From CBDVBD01 sp965372135 (GTDB lineage: Bacteria; Electryoneota; RPQS01; CBDVBD01): a DNA stretch of 13,404 bases. The notes below the pieces were generated by a model, which made no database searches, was not told the origin of the DNA, and was given only the letters and a program-made list of their open reading frames with translations. Location: assembly GCA_965372135.1 (NCBI GenBank), contig CBDVBD010000085.1, forward strand, positions 1 to 13,404. The letters are read 5' to 3'. Positions 1-5,988 of the stretch are shown here, piece after piece (the stretch's first letter is position 1; every line of letters begins with the position of its first letter). The position numbers and the translations under genes were made by a program.

Positions 1-25
1 AAAAATCTTGACTTTGACCCACGCT

Positions 26-74
26 GTCATTTCCGCAGCTTGTCCCGAAACGGCGGGAAAGGCGGGAATCCAGC
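26..74. repeat. Degenerate GTCATTCCCGC / GCGGGAATCCAGC inverted repeat
   Basis: The left arm reads GTCATTTCCGC and the right arm GGCGGGAATCCAGC, with an inner hairpin TCCCG (43-47) facing CGGGA (54-58). Short dispersed elements with ATTCCC...GGGAAT ends, often flanked by GTC and CCAGC, are widespread in bacterial genomes; the dRS3 elements of Neisseria are one example. This copy is imperfect and sits at the window edge just ahead of the tRNA-Ala promoter. Family membership is inferred from the pattern only, since no second copy lies in this window. Confidence 0.5.
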
Positions 75-140
75 AATTAACTTAATAAATTCTAATAGCC
101 CATTGCCTTGATATGTCCTTATTACAAAATGAAAAATAAC

Positions 141-169
141 TTGACTTTTCACCAAAATATCTTTATATT
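141..169 (+). promoter_or_regulatory. Sigma70-type promoter of tRNA-Ala
   Basis: A -35 box TTGACT (141-146) and a -10 box TATATT (164-169) are separated by exactly 17 bp. Transcription should start near 176, leaving a leader of about 6 nt before the tRNA. The AT-rich flank upstream resembles a strong stable-RNA promoter. It probably also drives the small membrane-protein gene that follows the tRNA. Confidence 0.8.
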
Positions 170-181
170 TACCGTGCTTAT

Positions 182-254
<73 letters not shown>

Positions 255-280
255 CAAATCTGAAACACACGGAGTTCATC

Positions 281-442
281 ATGGCACCGGCAAAATTACT
301 TGTGATCATGCTGGTGATATGGATAGTGATTTTCACTGCATTAATCCTGTTTCAGAAGTTCATTTCCAGAAATCGCAAAAGCGTCGGAGATCGTCGGCGA
401 AGAATATTAGATCGTATGCGAAATAATTCTCCCGAAATTTAA
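281..442 (+). CDS. Small single-helix membrane protein, unknown function
   Basis: A 53-residue protein begins 27 nt after tRNA-Ala. The ATG at 281 is preceded by GGAG at 271-274, with a 6-nt spacer. Residues about 5-26 are almost wholly hydrophobic (Leu/Val/Ile/Met with one Trp and one Phe), enough for one transmembrane helix. The rest is strongly basic, with an RRRR run and several other Lys/Arg, so by the positive-inside rule the C-terminus should be cytoplasmic. An in-frame extension upstream would run through the tRNA and is implausible. It has no promoter of its own and probably shares the tRNA-Ala transcript, being released when the tRNA is processed. I do not recognise the family. A chance ORF is possible, but the ribosome-binding site and helix-plus-basic-tail layout favour a real gene. 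Confidence 0.6.
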   Translation: MAPAKLLVIMLVIWIVIFTALILFQKFISRNRKSVGDRRRRILDRMRNNSPEI

Positions 443-527
443 CACTTTTTTCGCACTTTTTTCGCAATAATTTTCAGATTCTTTTACAAATATTTGCGTT
501 TTTTTACTTTTTATCACTTTTTTTTCG
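443..527 (+). repeat. Phased T-tract spacer with 11-bp CACTTTTTTCG repeats
   Basis: No gene lies between 443 and 602. Two perfect tandem copies of CACTTTTTTCG (443-453 and 454-464) are followed by further T runs at 471-474, 482-485, 499-505, 508-512 and 518-525. The last run lies in a variant copy, CAC-T8-CG (515-527). Tract centres are mostly 10-13 bp apart, about one helical turn, which is the layout of intrinsically bent DNA. It could enhance tRNA-Gly transcription, or the T runs could help end transcription of the small upstream gene. Neither role is shown directly. Confidence 0.55.
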
Positions 528-555
528 CTCACGCAGAGTGGAATCCATGAGCATA

Positions 556-576
556 GGATGTAATAATATTACATCC
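556..576. promoter_or_regulatory. 10-bp-arm palindrome ahead of tRNA-Gly
   Basis: The left arm GGATGTAATA (556-565) is the exact reverse complement of the right arm (567-576), with a single central base. Just downstream is TG-T-TAAATT (585-593), which could be an extended -10 element starting near 600. The palindrome would then cover the -35 region, a usual operator position. The core resembles Fur/Zur-type operators (known Zur boxes have GTTATAATATAAC-like cores) but differs symmetrically from them. Alternatively its RNA could form a hairpin that ends the upstream transcript, although the U run after it is poor. Confidence 0.5.
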
Positions 577-602
577 GAATGTTTTGTTAAATTATTATTA
601 TT

Positions 603-677
<75 letters not shown>

Positions 678-680
678 TTT

Positions 681-709
681 CCCCGGTTTATATTATTGGA
701 TAATCGGGG
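681..709 (+). terminator. Possible hairpin between tRNA-Gly and tRNA-Cys
   Basis: CCCCGGTT (681-688) can pair with AATCGGGG (702-709), giving an 8-bp stem with one G-T pair and a 13-nt loop. It is followed by only a weak T run (TTTACATT). It could be a weak terminator, or a processing structure if both tRNAs are co-transcribed. I found no convincing separate promoter for tRNA-Cys, which favours co-transcription. Confidence 0.35.
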
Positions 710-730
710 TTTACATTGACGTAATCGTCT

Positions 731-802
731 GGCGGCGTAGCCAAGTGGCTAAGGCAGAGGTCTGCAAAACCTTTATCACCGGTTCGAGTCCGGTCGCCGC
801 CT
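731..802 (+). tRNA. tRNA-Cys (anticodon GCA)
   Basis: The acceptor stem GGCGGCG (731-737) pairs with CGCCGCC (795-801). The anticodon loop CTGCAAA carries GCA at 764-766, and the T arm has CCGGTTCGAGTCCGG. The discriminator is U (T802), the expected identity base for cysteine tRNA. CCA is not encoded. The gene lies 53 nt after tRNA-Gly on the same strand. Confidence 0.97.
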
Positions 803-809
803 CATACAA

Positions 810-833
810 AACCCCGAGGTTATACTCGGGGTT
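810..833. terminator. Bidirectional intrinsic terminator between tRNA-Cys and rdgB
   Basis: AACCCCGAG (810-818) pairs perfectly with CTCGGGGTT (825-833) around a 6-nt loop. A T-rich flank (TTATTT) follows on the plus strand and a TTTTGTATG flank follows on the minus strand. It sits between convergent transcripts: tRNA-Cys from the left and rdgB, which ends at 866, from the right. It can therefore stop both. Confidence 0.8.
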
Positions 834-865
834 ATTTGTATATTATCAATTACTTGTGATAGTAT

Positions 866-1483
866 TTACAAAATTGAAAACTGGTATTCATCTCTCAATA
901 TTAACAGTATTTTCTGCAATGCTAAAGCCCGGTGACTGATGTGATTCTTCTGTGCTAACGGCATTTCTGCGAATGTAAGTCCTGTAGGAACATGGTAAAA
1001 CACCGGATCATAGCCGAATCCACCGCTGCCACGAGGTTCCTTGAGTATTAATCCATCCGCCCGACCTTCCAATGTTCTCATTCCATCTTTCCACACCAAT
1101 ACCATCATGCATCGAAAGCATGCAGTACGTTGATTATTCGGAACATCCGTCATGTTTTCCAAGAGTTTCTGGACATTGCTCTCATAGGTAGCGTCCGGTC
1201 CGGAATAGCGGGCTGACATCACTCCTGGAGCGCCATCCAACGCATCCACTTCTAAGCCGGTGTCGTCGGCTAAAGTGGTAATTCCTGTCCACTTAAATCC
1301 CTGTTTCGCCTTAAGGAGAGCATTATCTTCCAATGTGTGTCCGGTCTCTTCAATTTCTGGTAAGTCTGGGAAATCGCGAAGGCTTTTTATTTTGATATTA
1401 AAGGGTTTAAATAGGTCCGTAATTTCCCGGATCTTGTCACGATTTTGGGTGGCTACAAATAGGGTGGGGGGCGATGGGGTCAT
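866..1483 (-). CDS. rdgB: XTP/dITP diphosphatase (non-canonical purine NTP pyrophosphatase)
   Basis: A 205-residue member of the HAM1/RdgB family, near the usual length. It hydrolyses dITP, XTP and ITP to the monophosphates plus pyrophosphate, keeping deaminated purines out of DNA and RNA. Visible motifs are TQNRDK (12-17, phosphate binding), GHTLEDNALLKA (48-59, metal-binding acidic residues), ADDTGLEVDAL (72-82, with the catalytic Asp near 74), GAPGVMSARYSG (84-95), GSGGFGYDPVF (152-162) and SHRALA (183-188), all in family order. The ATG overlaps the deoB stop as ATGA, so translation is probably coupled. It is the last gene of the zinc-ribbon/deoB/rdgB operon and is followed by the terminator at 810-833. 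Confidence 0.95.
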   Translation of the reverse strand: MTPSPPTLFVATQNRDKIREITDLFKPFNIKIKSLRDFPDLPEIEETGHTLEDNALLKAKQGFKWTGITTLADDTGLEVDALDGAPGVMSARYSGPDATYESNVQKLLENMTDVPNNQRTACFRCMMVLVWKDGMRTLEGRADGLILKEPRGSGGFGYDPVFYHVPTGLTFAEMPLAQKNHISHRALALQKILLILRDEYQFSIL

Positions 1484-2652
1484 TGTGGGGCTAAGTCCTT
1501 TAAAAAGCTTTTTCCTGTGCCTGTACCTGAGATCGAGAAGTATTCGGCAGCGGTTGCTGCCAGGTCTGCGAAGGTTTCCTTGGTGCCCAAGTTGATTCCT
1601 GTCAGCAACTTCGGTCCAGTGATAAGCAGTGGCACGTATTCACGGGAATGGTCTGTGCTGGGGGTGGTGGGATCGTTGCCATGATCTGCGGTAAGTACTA
1701 GAACATCATCATCTTGTAATCTGTCGAGCAATTCCGGAAGCCTGGCATCTACCGCTTCCAGCCCAAGAGCAAATCCTTCCACGTCATTCCGATGTCCCCA
1801 CAGCATATCGAAGTCGATTAGGTTGGTAAAGATGAATCGGGGTCCCGGCTCGGACATTGCCCTCAGAGTTTCGGTCACGCCATGATCGTTGGATACGGTG
1901 TGTATAATTTCGGATAGTCCCTGTCCCGCGAACAAGTCATCAATTTTACCGATGCCAACTGTAGGAGTTCTAGCTTGTTGGAGATGATCCATGATGGTTT
2001 TGCCCGGAGGTGGTAAGGAAAAATCTCTCCGACTGTGGGTTCTGGTATATTGTCCACTCTTGCCGACGAATGGTCTGGCAATGACCCTGCCAACTGCATG
2101 TTTCCCCTGCAGTAGCTCCCGTGCAATTTGGCACAATTCGTACAGTTTGTCTGGAAGGATTACTTCCTCGTGGGCGGCGATTTGGAATACGCTGTCCGCA
2201 GAGGTATAGACAATCGGACAGCCGGTTCTAAAGTGTTTATCGCCAAGTTGTTGGATGATTACGGTTCCGGATGCGGCGATGTTCCCCAGGATTTCTTTAC
2301 CAATTGCCCGCTGGAATGGTTCAATGATTTCCGGTGGAAATCCGTTAGGGTAGGTGGGAAGTGGTGTTGGGGAGATCAAACCAGTCAGTTCCCAATGACC
2401 GATGGTGCTGTCTTTGGCGGGGGATTTTTCCGCCATGCGACCGTAGGATGCGGTGGGTTTGGATTGGGGTTCGATGTTGGGCAAGGGTATCATATTACCC
2501 AACCCCATGGCAGTTAGGTTGGGAAGATGCAAGCTCCGAGCTTTGGCTAAGTTTCCCAATGTGTTAGAGCCGCTGTCATTAAATAAATCGGCATCGGGCA
2601 GTTCGCCGATGCCGACACCGTCTAAGACTATTTGTACCCACCGTCCTGCCAT
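1480..2652 (-). CDS. deoB: Phosphopentomutase
   Basis: A 390-residue phosphopentomutase of the alkaline phosphatase superfamily (about 390-410 residues is usual). It interconverts ribose or deoxyribose 1-phosphate and 5-phosphate in nucleoside salvage, in the cytoplasm with two Mn2+. The expected metal and active-site groups are present: DGVGIGE near D11, KDSTIGHWE (80-88), YTSADSVFQIAAHEE (149-163), RVIARPF (189-195), DFDMLWGH (D282 and H287), TADHGND (D323, H324) and TDHSREYVP (H335). The residue that becomes phosphorylated, Thr85 in the Bacillus cereus enzyme, aligns with Ser82 here. The ATG directly follows the TAA of the zinc-ribbon gene and is in the same frame. The last four bases overlap rdgB. 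The nearest good Shine-Dalgarno (AAGGAG) is about 15 nt upstream, so coupling to the upstream gene is likely. Confidence 0.96.
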   Translation of the reverse strand: MAGRWVQIVLDGVGIGELPDADLFNDSGSNTLGNLAKARSLHLPNLTAMGLGNMIPLPNIEPQSKPTASYGRMAEKSPAKDSTIGHWELTGLISPTPLPTYPNGFPPEIIEPFQRAIGKEILGNIAASGTVIIQQLGDKHFRTGCPIVYTSADSVFQIAAHEEVILPDKLYELCQIARELLQGKHAVGRVIARPFVGKSGQYTRTHSRRDFSLPPPGKTIMDHLQQARTPTVGIGKIDDLFAGQGLSEIIHTVSNDHGVTETLRAMSEPGPRFIFTNLIDFDMLWGHRNDVEGFALGLEAVDARLPELLDRLQDDDVLVLTADHGNDPTTPSTDHSREYVPLLITGPKLLTGINLGTKETFADLAATAAEYFSISGTGTGKSFLKDLAPQ

Positions 2653-2847
2653 TTAACCGCCCATGATCTCCTTTTGATTGCATTTACATACCTTCACCTG
2701 GTTGCGCTGGAATCTGGTGGAGGACCCTTCGTGTGGAACCGCTTCCACCACGCGGACTATGGAAATCGGCTCCCCGCATTCCGGACAGGTGGGAGCGGTC
2801 ATTTGCGCTTTTTTCACCTTGTCCATAAATGTTTGCTGCTTAGCCAT
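2653..2847 (-). CDS. Small zinc-ribbon-like protein, unknown function
   Basis: A 64-residue protein opening with a basic, polar helix (MAKQQTFMDKVKKAQ) and then CPEC (C21, C24) and CKC (C54, C56), about 30 residues apart. This four-cysteine arrangement suits one zinc ribbon, although the second knuckle is the tight C-x-C form. The start has a good ribosome-binding site (GGAGAT at 2858-2853, 5 nt from the ATG), and a sigma70-type promoter lies about 70 bp upstream. It is the first gene of the operon with deoB and rdgB. I cannot name the family. It might be an RNA- or nucleotide-related accessory protein, but that rests only on context. The gene itself looks real, with promoter, ribosome-binding site and motif all in place. 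Confidence 0.85.
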   Translation of the reverse strand: MAKQQTFMDKVKKAQMTAPTCPECGEPISIVRVVEAVPHEGSSTRFQRNQVKVCKCNQKEIMGG

Positions 2848-2852
2848 GACTT

Positions 2853-2858
2853 ATCTCC
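2853..2858 (-). promoter_or_regulatory. Ribosome-binding site of the zinc-ribbon gene
   Basis: GGAGAT read on the minus strand lies 5 nt before the ATG at 2847. It fixes the start of this small gene. Confidence 0.75.
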
Positions 2859-2914
2859 ATGGGAATATGATTTAATCGAGATTTCGTATTTATAATAATT
2901 TGTAATTGACCTCT

Positions 2915-2943
2915 AATGTAAGGAAATTTTAGGAAAAAGTCAA
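2915..2943 (-). promoter_or_regulatory. Sigma70-type promoter of the zinc-ribbon/deoB/rdgB operon
   Basis: On the minus strand TTGACT (2943-2938) and TACATT (2920-2915) are separated by exactly 17 bp. The -35 box and spacing are identical to those of the tRNA-Ala promoter. The start should be near 2908, giving an AT-rich leader of about 60 nt before the ATG at 2847. The -35 box directly abuts the A/T tract of the upstream terminator. Confidence 0.8.
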
Positions 2944-2967
2944 CAAAAAAACCGCCCGAAGGCGGTT
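2944..2967 (-). terminator. Intrinsic terminator after the anti-sigma gene
   Basis: On the minus strand AACCGCC, a TTCG tetraloop and GGCGGTT form a GC-rich 7-bp stem followed by a run of Ts (complement of the A run at 2945-2950). It lies about 25 bp after the anti-sigma stop and closes the long operon. Confidence 0.93.
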
Positions 2968-2990
2968 ATCGAGAGGTTGTTGCTGGTTTT

Positions 2991-3575
2991 CTATTTAGTG
3001 GTTTGGCTAACCGGGTATCCTTGCCATTCGTGTGATGGAGTTTGATCTATTGGTATTGAGTCTTCTTCGGCAGTGAGCATAAACTGCCCGGTGGAGTCAT
3101 CCAACTTCCCGAACGGAAGATTCTCTCTGCCTTCAGTAAGCAGTCCGGGGTCAATAGTTGGTTGAGTTGGAGTGTCTATCGGAACAGATTCATTGGCAGC
3201 TGTCTGAGGACCAATGCTTGTTGGTCCGCCAGGATGATAAGAGAAAATCAAGAAGCCGATCAATACAGTGGCTACTGCACCGGCACCGAAAGCCAGCCAA
3301 TTGGCGACTAGACTGTCTTCCAGCGATCGGATAATTCGTACAGGTGCACGATCGGATTCGTGCAATCGCTGGGCAAGTCTAGTCTCAAAGCCGGGTCGAG
3401 GCTCTAGAGTTACTAAACTTAGTAACCGCTCCCGGATTTGAATCAATTCCGGTGTCAGTTCATTGCAGGACTTACAAATCCTGCGATGTTCTTCCAGTGC
3501 CTCTTTTAATTCTCCGTCAATTTTGCCTTTGTGCAGATCCAGTAAGTACGTTTCGAAATTTTCGCAACTAATCAT
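2991..3575 (-). CDS. Anti-sigma factor with N-terminal zinc finger and one membrane helix
   Basis: A 194-residue protein. Residues 1-50 form an anti-sigma zinc-finger (ZAS/zf-HC2) domain, with C4 and the H30-x3-C34-x2-C37 signature. This cytoplasmic part should clamp the sigma factor encoded just upstream. Residues about 92-112 are a transmembrane helix. The remaining roughly 80 residues, rich in Pro, Thr, Ser, Asp and Glu, would lie outside the inner membrane and may be a sensor or a site for regulated proteolysis. The ATG overlaps the sigma stop as ATGA, the usual arrangement for a cognate pair. The external region shows no domain I recognise. The signal sensed is unknown; envelope stress is a guess from the neighbours. 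Confidence 0.85.
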   Translation of the reverse strand: MISCENFETYLLDLHKGKIDGELKEALEEHRRICKSCNELTPELIQIRERLLSLVTLEPRPGFETRLAQRLHESDRAPVRIIRSLEDSLVANWLAFGAGAVATVLIGFLIFSYHPGGPTSIGPQTAANESVPIDTPTQPTIDPGLLTEGRENLPFGKLDDSTGQFMLTAEEDSIPIDQTPSHEWQGYPVSQTTK

Positions 3576-4222
3576 CCAGATTCCTCCTGCCCAATATATT
3601 TTAGTATCTTCTGCAACCGAACCCTCCCCCTATTGACTCGGGATTTTACGGTTCCTAAAGGAACATCTAAAATATGACTAATTTCTTCGTAAGCCAGATC
3701 CTGAAGGTCACGCAGGATTACAGCTTCCTTAAATGGTGACGGCAACCTATCGATTTCCTTAAGTACCGCCTCCTGCTTCATTGTCAAATCTACGTCCCGT
3801 TCCACGTCACTGGAGTAGTCAGGCAGGTCATAGTCTTTTTCATCGGTGCCTTTTGAGCTGATGGAAAAGAACTGCTTGACTTTACGGCGGCGCAGTTCGG
3901 TTTTCGCCAGATTAGAGGCGATGGTATAGATCCAGGTTGAAAATTTGGCGATTCGGTGATAGCGATGTTTGTTGCGGTATACCCTAACAAAGGTTTCCTG
4001 CACAATGTCTTCACTAAACATCGGATCGCCAAGCAGCCGGCAGACAAAATTGTACAGCGGGTTTTTATAGCGTTTCACGATCTCATTGAACGCTTCCGTG
4101 TTTCCTTCCTGGAAGCCAAAAATAAGATCTTCATCGGTCCAATTTTTCACACCGGCTACATCATCCATTTGTGTTCTATTACTAATACTCAAGAAATCCT
4201 CAATAGTTCCTGTTTTTTTCAC
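3572..4222 (-). CDS. ECF-family (RpoE-like) RNA polymerase sigma factor
   Basis: A 216-residue sigma factor of the extracytoplasmic-function group. Region 2 spans about 43-113, with the core-binding and -10 recognition segment from EDIVQETFVRVYRN through FSTWIYTIASNLAKTELRRRK. Region 4 spans about 155-208, with a helix-turn-helix in YEEISHILDVPLGTVKSRVNRGR for the -35 element. A linker of about 40 acidic residues separates them. The start is GTG at 4222, overlapping the holA stop as GTGA. A later ATG (Met19) is possible but lacks a Shine-Dalgarno sequence. The anti-sigma gene follows with a 4-bp overlap. Many ECF genes have a self-activated promoter; here there is no room for one except inside holA, so expression probably comes from the long operon. 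Confidence 0.93.
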   Translation of the reverse strand: MKKTGTIEDFLSISNRTQMDDVAGVKNWTDEDLIFGFQEGNTEAFNEIVKRYKNPLYNFVCRLLGDPMFSEDIVQETFVRVYRNKHRYHRIAKFSTWIYTIASNLAKTELRRRKVKQFFSISSKGTDEKDYDLPDYSSDVERDVDLTMKQEAVLKEIDRLPSPFKEAVILRDLQDLAYEEISHILDVPLGTVKSRVNRGRVRLQKILKYIGQEESG

Positions 4223-5250
4223 GAAATTACGATTTTTCCCATTAATTGGAAAATCATGGGCGCTGCAGATTTAGATGTGGTTTTCAATTCTCTATCTATG
4301 ATTCTGATTTCCGATAGCGCGTTTTCCAGTTCCTCTCGGGAAAAGTTTTTTGAGATACGGTTTATCTGTTGTCGTGATTTTCCGAAATACCCGATGGATC
4401 GGTAAATTGACATGTCAAAGGGAATGTTTCCTTGGAATTGTTGGGCGATCAAAGCACCTTGGAAAGTTCTGGATAGGATTTGCGTGAAATAGGTGGCGCT
4501 GGGAGCTTGTTTTTGCAAATAATCGACGATTTGCCACAGGGATTTTAGGTCCCGGTCCGCCACTGCGGCAAGTAACGCATCCCAGGAATATCGCTGGGAA
4601 CTTCCGGCGGCAGTTTCCAGGATAGGGTCGGTGATGGGTTGATTGGGTTCCAGCAGCAGGAATACTTTATCCAGAATGCCGGAAACAATCTGCATGTCAC
4701 CGTCGCTGATACTAACCAGGAAGTCAGTTTGTTGGTCACTGATGTTGAATTCCTCCGCTTCGACACATTCCCGGATCCATCGAGCTAAATCATCGCCGGA
4801 TAGCGGATCGCATTGCACACGGGTGATCAGGGTTGCCCAAGTGTTATAGGGTTGTTTCCGCCAGTCGATGTCGATATCGATCAGACCCAACCAGGTATTT
4901 TCGGATGGGTTACTGAAGTAATTTGTCAGTTCCTTGCGTGCCGACGCGGGTAATCGTTTTGCTTCGGTCAGAATAACGACCTTTTGATCCACAAACATGG
5001 GTTGTGACCGCAGGGCATTGTCTAATTCCTGCCAATTGGTGGAATCGCCATCCAACCGGGTCAGTCCGTATTCTCTGTTATTTTCGTCAAGAATGGCATT
5101 GGTAAACATTGACACCGCTTGGTCAATTAGATAGAGTTCGCCACCGTAGAACAGTACTACGTGGTCCGGATCTTCACCGGATTTTAACTTGTGCTTAAAT
5201 CCTTCAAACGGCAGGATTTCCTTTTGGGTTGCGGTGTTGGATGTTGTCAT
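4219..5250 (-). CDS. holA: DNA polymerase III delta subunit
   Basis: A 343-residue protein matching the clamp-loader delta subunit in length and layout. The degenerate nucleotide-binding segment VVLFYGGELYLIDQAV (about 31-46) lacks a working P-loop, as in delta. Next come QPMFVDQKVVILTEAKRLP and a short region like NPSENTWLGLID, typical of domain I. The helical collar domain follows (AAGSSQRYSWDALLAAVADRD to the C-terminus). Delta opens the beta sliding clamp in the polymerase III clamp loader. The gene starts 2 bp after the hydrolase stop and has no clear Shine-Dalgarno sequence, so it is probably coupled. HolA diverges strongly between phyla; the call rests on overall pattern and length rather than a catalytic motif. 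Confidence 0.85.
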   Translation of the reverse strand: MTTSNTATQKEILPFEGFKHKLKSGEDPDHVVLFYGGELYLIDQAVSMFTNAILDENNREYGLTRLDGDSTNWQELDNALRSQPMFVDQKVVILTEAKRLPASARKELTNYFSNPSENTWLGLIDIDIDWRKQPYNTWATLITRVQCDPLSGDDLARWIRECVEAEEFNISDQQTDFLVSISDGDMQIVSGILDKVFLLLEPNQPITDPILETAAGSSQRYSWDALLAAVADRDLKSLWQIVDYLQKQAPSATYFTQILSRTFQGALIAQQFQGNIPFDMSIYRSIGYFGKSRQQINRISKNFSREELENALSEIRIIDRELKTTSKSAAPMIFQLMGKIVIS

Positions 5251-5252
5251 GA

Positions 5253-5987
5253 TTATTTGGCTGATTCAGCGGCTACTTGGACCAGATGTTCCGCCAAAGC
5301 TGCTGCGTGATCCGCTTCCATACGTTCCGGATGCCATTGCACAGCCACTAGGAAATTTAAATTGGCTGATTCGAGACCCTCGATGATGCCATCTTCGGAT
5401 TTTGCAGTGACTTTTAGACCGGGAGCTATGGTTTTTACCGCTTGGTGATGGGAACTGTTGACCCGGATAGAGGTGTCTCCGATGACTTTGTGCAGCCAGG
5501 AACCGGTTTCCAGGGTTACGTTGTGATGCGGGGTGGGTTTCCCCTGGATGACACGGTGGTTGTCCAGGTTGCATTGTTTCCCGAGGTCTTGATACAACGT
5601 TCCCCCTAAAGCTACATTTATTAGCTGCAATCCGCGGCAGATGCCGAATACCGGCTTGTTTTGGTGTATTGCCAATTTTAAGAGTTCGATTTCGAATTTT
5701 GCTCGGGGGATTTCCCCGGGCCACTCCTGGTCTAATATTTCTTCGTTGTATAGTTTGGGGGCAATGTCTGCCCCACCGCTGAGGAATAATGCATCGATAC
5801 GGGTGATAGTTTGCTCGAGTACGGCTTTGTCGTGGAGTACCGGAAGCAGTATTGGGATACCGCCGGCATTTTCCAGGTATTTGTGGTAATCAACCTGCAG
5901 GTAATTCACATCACGGCCGCGCGAGAAATCACGGTCTGGTTGTGCAGGATAGTAATTACTGGAGATGCCGATTAATGGTTGGTTCAT
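5253..5987 (-). CDS. Class I glutamine amidotransferase-like hydrolase (peptidase C26, PuuD-like)
   Basis: A 244-residue protein of the gamma-glutamyl hydrolase / PuuD family. The nucleophile elbow GICRGLQ carries Cys117, and the catalytic His219 and Glu221 are in VQWHPE. VNSSHHQAV (176-184) and SGGADIAP (70-77) are also diagnostic. Relatives hydrolyse gamma-glutamyl bonds, such as gamma-glutamyl-GABA in putrescine breakdown. No other putrescine gene is in this window, so the substrate is unknown and I withhold the name puuD. The ATG lies 1 bp after the uppP stop and the gene ends 2 bp before holA. There is no strong ribosome-binding site, which suggests translational coupling. Confidence 0.9.
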   Translation of the reverse strand: MNQPLIGISSNYYPAQPDRDFSRGRDVNYLQVDYHKYLENAGGIPILLPVLHDKAVLEQTITRIDALFLSGGADIAPKLYNEEILDQEWPGEIPRAKFEIELLKLAIHQNKPVFGICRGLQLINVALGGTLYQDLGKQCNLDNHRVIQGKPTPHHNVTLETGSWLHKVIGDTSIRVNSSHHQAVKTIAPGLKVTAKSEDGIIEGLESANLNFLVAVQWHPERMEADHAAALAEHLVQVAAESAK

Positions 5988-5988
5988 G

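Noticed and set aside
8..36. A second TTGACT near the left edge as a possible promoter
   Set aside because: There is no acceptable -10 box at the right distance; the expected position reads TTCCGC.
745..939. Plus-strand ORF of 64 codons overlapping tRNA-Cys and the terminator
   Set aside because: It starts inside the tRNA, reads through a terminator hairpin and runs into the end of rdgB on the other strand.
3956..4405. Plus-strand ORF of 149 codons opposite the sigma gene and holA
   Set aside because: It spans two well-supported genes on the other strand and has no features of its own.
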